A stretch of DNA of 15,061 nucleotides, taken from contig MNXL01000060.1 of the NCBI GenBank assembly GCA_001871755.1, positions 1 to 15,061 of the forward strand, in the 5' to 3' direction. The position numbers and the translations under genes were made by a program. Shown piece by piece: positions 12,545 to 15,061 of the stretch. Origin of the DNA: Anaerolineae bacterium CG2_30_64_16 (GTDB lineage Bacteria > Chloroflexota > Anaerolineae > CG2-30-64-16). Each line of letters starts with the position of its first letter. The stretch's first letter is position 1. The notes below the pieces were generated by a model. The model ran no database searches. It saw only the letters and a list, made by a program, of their open reading frames with translations, and had not been told where the DNA came from.

Positions 12545-12572
12545 TTGACATGGGGGCGTCATGCGGTACAAT
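12545..12572 (+). promoter_or_regulatory. Promoter of the transglutaminase gene
   Basis: TTGACA at 12545-12550 and TACAAT at 12567-12572 are separated by 16 nt. The expected start is near 12579, about 40 bases before the ATG at 12620. It shares the TACAAT -10 with the divergent M42 promoter. Confidence 0.65.
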
Positions 12573-12619
12573 GACCGGGACACTGGCGCTGACCGAACTG
12601 CTATCGAGATGGGGATATC

Positions 12620-14938
12620 ATGACCACAGATGTGAGCGCACTGCCCGCCCAATTGGGGCAGCCTTCTGCATCCACACCGGGCGAGCGCCTCGGCCGCGGC
12701 GGGGGCTGGCTGACCCTGATCCTGACCCTCGTCATGCTCGGCGCGATGGCCGAATCATTGAACGCGGCCACGTGGAGCGATGGCCTGGAGATCGTGCGCG
12801 CGGCGACCCTCGGCGGCGCGCTGCTCGGCTTCCTGCTCGCCCTGACGCGGTGGGATGGCTTGCTGCCGACCTTCTACAGCTTCCTGGCCAGCATCACCTG
12901 GATTGTCACGTTGATGGACAAGGCGATCTTCACCAGCCTCGGCCTGCACGACAGCGTGGCCGAGTTGATCCAGCGGAACGTAGCCTGGCTGGCCGCGCTG
13001 GTCAGCGGGACCCCCAGCGCCGACAATCTGATCTTCGTGACGCAGCTCTGCTTCCTGGGCTGGTGGATCGGCCACTTCGCCATCTGGAGCCTGATGCGCC
13101 ACCAGCGGATGTTCCACGCAATCACGCCGGCCGGGGTCGCGCTGCTCGTCAACCTCTACTACGCGCCAGTGGACCTGAGCGGTTACTTGCTGCTCTACCT
13201 GGTGGCCGTGCTGTTGTTGGCGATTCGCGTCGAACTGGCGCGCAACGAGACCCGCTGGCAGATCGCCCAGATCCGCTACGCGCCGGACATCTACCTGGAT
13301 TTCCTGCGGGCCGGAGTGATCTTTGCGGTCTTCGTGATCGCGCTCGCCTGGACCATGCCGAACATCGCCAGTCGCAGCAACCTGGAGAAGCTGCTCCGGC
13401 CGTTCGAGGCGCCGTGGAGCAAGGTTGAGGAAACCTGGTCGCGCATGTACCGGGCGCTGAACTATCGCGGGGCCCCACCTCCGGTCGCCGCGTTTGGCAA
13501 GAGCATGAACTTCGGCGGCCCGGTGGCCTTGACGGACCGGCCGATCTTCGAGGCAGAGACGCCGCTCCGCACCTACTGGCGCGCGGCGGTCTACGACACC
13601 TACACCGGCCAGGGTTGGCTGAACACCGATCAGGAAGTGGCCACGCTGGAGCGCAACGAGCCGCTGGACGAGCCGATCTTCTACGTCTCCCGCGAGATCA
13701 CCGCCACCATCCGGCCGCTGGAAGACCGCCAGGAGGTCGTCTTCACGCCACCCCAGCCGTTGCGCGTCAGTCTGCCGCTCACCCTGGACCGCAGCGAGGT
13801 GCCCCGGGGCGAGGATGAGGCGGGCAAGATGGTTGTGTCGCGACTACGCAGCCGGCTGACCCTGGCTCGCGGCAGCAGCTACCAGGTGGCGGCCGCCGTC
13901 AGCATGGCCACGCCCGAAGAGTTGCGCACGGCCCCGGCCGTCTACCCGGCGTGGATCATCCGGCGCTACATGCGGCTGCCCGACACCCTGCCCGAACGCA
14001 TCGCCAGCCTGGCCCAAGAGATTACCGCGCCGTATGACACGCCCTACGACAAGGCCAGCGCCGTGGAGGCGTATCTGCGCGCGTACACCTACAACCTGCA
14101 GATCGCGGCGCCACCGCCTGGGGCGGATGGAGTTGACTATTTCCTGTTTGACCGCAAGGAAGGCTATTGCGACTACTACGCCAGCGCGATGGCCGTGATG
14201 CTGCGCGCGGTGGACATCCCAACCCGGCTCGTGGTCGGCTACACACCGGGGCAGGCAGTGCCCCCACCGGAGGACGACCCGACCGCGCCGCCGATCTATC
14301 AGGCGCAGGAACGTAACGCCCACGCCTGGGTCGAGGTGTGGTTCCCCACCTACGGCTGGATTCAGTTCGAGCCTACCGCATCGGAACCCCTGCTGGTGCG
14401 GCCCAAGCCCCGATCTACCGATACGGCTGCGCTGAACGACAACGGGCACCCAACTGACATCCCGGAAGAGGACGACCGGCGTCCCGAGCGCGGCGACTTG
14501 CTGCCGTTGGGTGATACGCGGCCGCCCGGTTTGAGCGGCTGGGTGCAAGCCAACCGTACGGCGCTGATCGTGGGGATGCTGGCCGCGATCCTGGCCGCGA
14601 GTGCGTGGTTGTGGCTACGCCGGCAGCGACTGGCCCTCCGGAGGGACCCGGACTTGCTCGGCCGGCTGTTCGGGTGGATAGAGGCGTGGGCGGCCCGGCT
14701 GCGGGTGCCCTGGCCGGCCAGCCACACCCTGCTGGAGCACGCAGCAGCCTTCAGCCACGCGCTGCCCGAGGCCGAGCCGACCGTCAACCGCGTTACAGAG
14801 CTGTTCGTGGCCCAGCAGTATGGGCGGGAGGAGCCCCCGGCCGCCGCCCTCTCGGCCGCGGCCGCAGACTGGGAGCAGTTGCAGCCGCTGTTGTGGAAAC
14901 GCTGGCTCGGTTGGCTGGTGCAGCGCATCCCGCACTGA
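12620..14938 (+). CDS. TgpA-like membrane transglutaminase/protease
   Basis: A 772-residue inner-membrane protein. About seven hydrophobic segments lie in the first 255 residues (for example LTLILTLVMLGAMAES, AATLGGALLGFLLAL, LLLYLVAVLLLAI, GVIFAVFVIALAW), corresponding to the TgpA N-terminal domain. An extracytoplasmic part follows, with a transglutaminase-like core whose catalytic Cys517 is in EGYCDYYASAMAVMLRA and His568 in NAHAWVEVWF; the third position is Glu584 in FEPT, where the wider family has Asp. A further membrane helix (TALIVGMLAAILAASAWLWL, about 645-665) leads to a cytoplasmic DUF4129-like tail (LEHAAAFSHALPE). Such proteins are thought to act as cysteine proteases or crosslinkers in the cell envelope; the substrate is unknown. 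In many genomes they neighbour a MoxR ATPase and a DUF58 protein, not seen here. The start has a modest GGGGAT sequence upstream. Its stop directly meets a heptamer array. Confidence 0.9.
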   Translation: MTTDVSALPAQLGQPSASTPGERLGRGGGWLTLILTLVMLGAMAESLNAATWSDGLEIVRAATLGGALLGFLLALTRWDGLLPTFYSFLASITWIVTLMDKAIFTSLGLHDSVAELIQRNVAWLAALVSGTPSADNLIFVTQLCFLGWWIGHFAIWSLMRHQRMFHAITPAGVALLVNLYYAPVDLSGYLLLYLVAVLLLAIRVELARNETRWQIAQIRYAPDIYLDFLRAGVIFAVFVIALAWTMPNIASRSNLEKLLRPFEAPWSKVEETWSRMYRALNYRGAPPPVAAFGKSMNFGGPVALTDRPIFEAETPLRTYWRAAVYDTYTGQGWLNTDQEVATLERNEPLDEPIFYVSREITATIRPLEDRQEVVFTPPQPLRVSLPLTLDRSEVPRGEDEAGKMVVSRLRSRLTLARGSSYQVAAAVSMATPEELRTAPAVYPAWIIRRYMRLPDTLPERIASLAQEITAPYDTPYDKASAVEAYLRAYTYNLQIAAPPPGADGVDYFLFDRKEGYCDYYASAMAVMLRAVDIPTRLVVGYTPGQAVPPPEDDPTAPPIYQAQERNAHAWVEVWFPTYGWIQFEPTASEPLLVRPKPRSTDTAALNDNGHPTDIPEEDDRRPERGDLLPLGDTRPPGLSGWVQANRTALIVGMLAAILAASAWLWLRRQRLALRRDPDLLGRLFGWIEAWAARLRVPWPASHTLLEHAAAFSHALPEAEPTVNRVTELFVAQQYGREEPPAAALSAAAADWEQLQPLLWKRWLGWLVQRIPH

Positions 14939-14939
14939 G

Positions 14940-15061
14940 CGATTGCCGATTTGCGATTGGCGATTGGCGATTGGCGATTGGCGATTGGCGATTGGCGATT
15001 GGCGATCTACGATTTGCGATTTGCGATTGGCGATCTACGATTTGCGATTGGCGATCTACGA
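14940..15061 (+). repeat. Heptamer tandem array, consensus CGATTGG, runs off window
   Basis: Seventeen contiguous 7-bp units start one base after the transglutaminase stop codon: CGATTGC, CGATTTG, seven CGATTGG, CGATCTA, two CGATTTG and so on. From 15017 a higher-order 21-bp period appears (CGATTTG-CGATTGG-CGATCTA) twice in full. The array continues beyond the window. Its unit is related to that of the array at 1974-2085 (both contain GCGATTT when read in another register). Confidence 0.92.

Overview
The window is GC-rich bacterial DNA that most resembles Chloroflexota (Anaerolineae/Caldilineae type). This is an inference from gene types and texture: a tmRNA-unrelated GCD14-type TrmI, tandem M42 aminopeptidases, Thr/Pro-rich surface proteins with a jelly-roll head, a lipoprotein oligopeptide-binding protein, and many intergenic arrays of 7-bp units. 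No rRNA, tRNA, integrase or transposase gene was seen.

Left part (1-5023): a stand-alone response regulator (-), tRNA m1A58 methyltransferase trmI (+), a membrane-anchored secreted protein with a Pro/Thr linker (-), and a lipoprotein ABC substrate-binding protein (+). The trmI gene has a clear sigma-70-type promoter followed by a small repeated element (copy A). The surface protein has a TTGACA-17-TATACT promoter only 7 nt from its ATG, which predicts a leaderless mRNA.

Middle part (5024-8886): first a composite non-coding block with an inverted second copy of the element (copy B) and a 58-nt imperfect palindrome. Then a run of minus-strand genes and gene remains: a RadC-type helix-hairpin-helix protein, an unrecognised 296-codon frame in the same reading frame behind an amber codon, two small unknown genes (one with two compensating indels), a GxxExxY PD-(D/E)XK nuclease-like gene, a probable DNA-methylase fragment and an unrecognised 63-codon remnant. 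The stretch is full of hairpin repeats and looks like a decaying accessory, possibly defence-related, cluster. This is the most unusual part of the window.

Right part (8887-15061): an intergenic region with a promoter and strong hairpin but no sense ORF (ncRNA candidate); an operon of three different M42 metallo-aminopeptidases on the minus strand with 1-nt and 4-nt overlaps; a compact divergent promoter region; and a TgpA-like membrane transglutaminase on the plus strand. The three M42 genes are likely co-translated and may build a mixed TET-type peptidase particle that degrades peptides in the cytoplasm, which would fit a peptide-importing, peptide-degrading heterotroph together with the family-5 binding protein.

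A recurring pattern is that at least six gene 3' ends (trmI, the transglutaminase, GxxExxY and three small minus-strand genes) meet a low-complexity or hairpin repeat at, inside or within a few bases of the stop codon, while classical GC-hairpin plus U-tract terminators are not evident.
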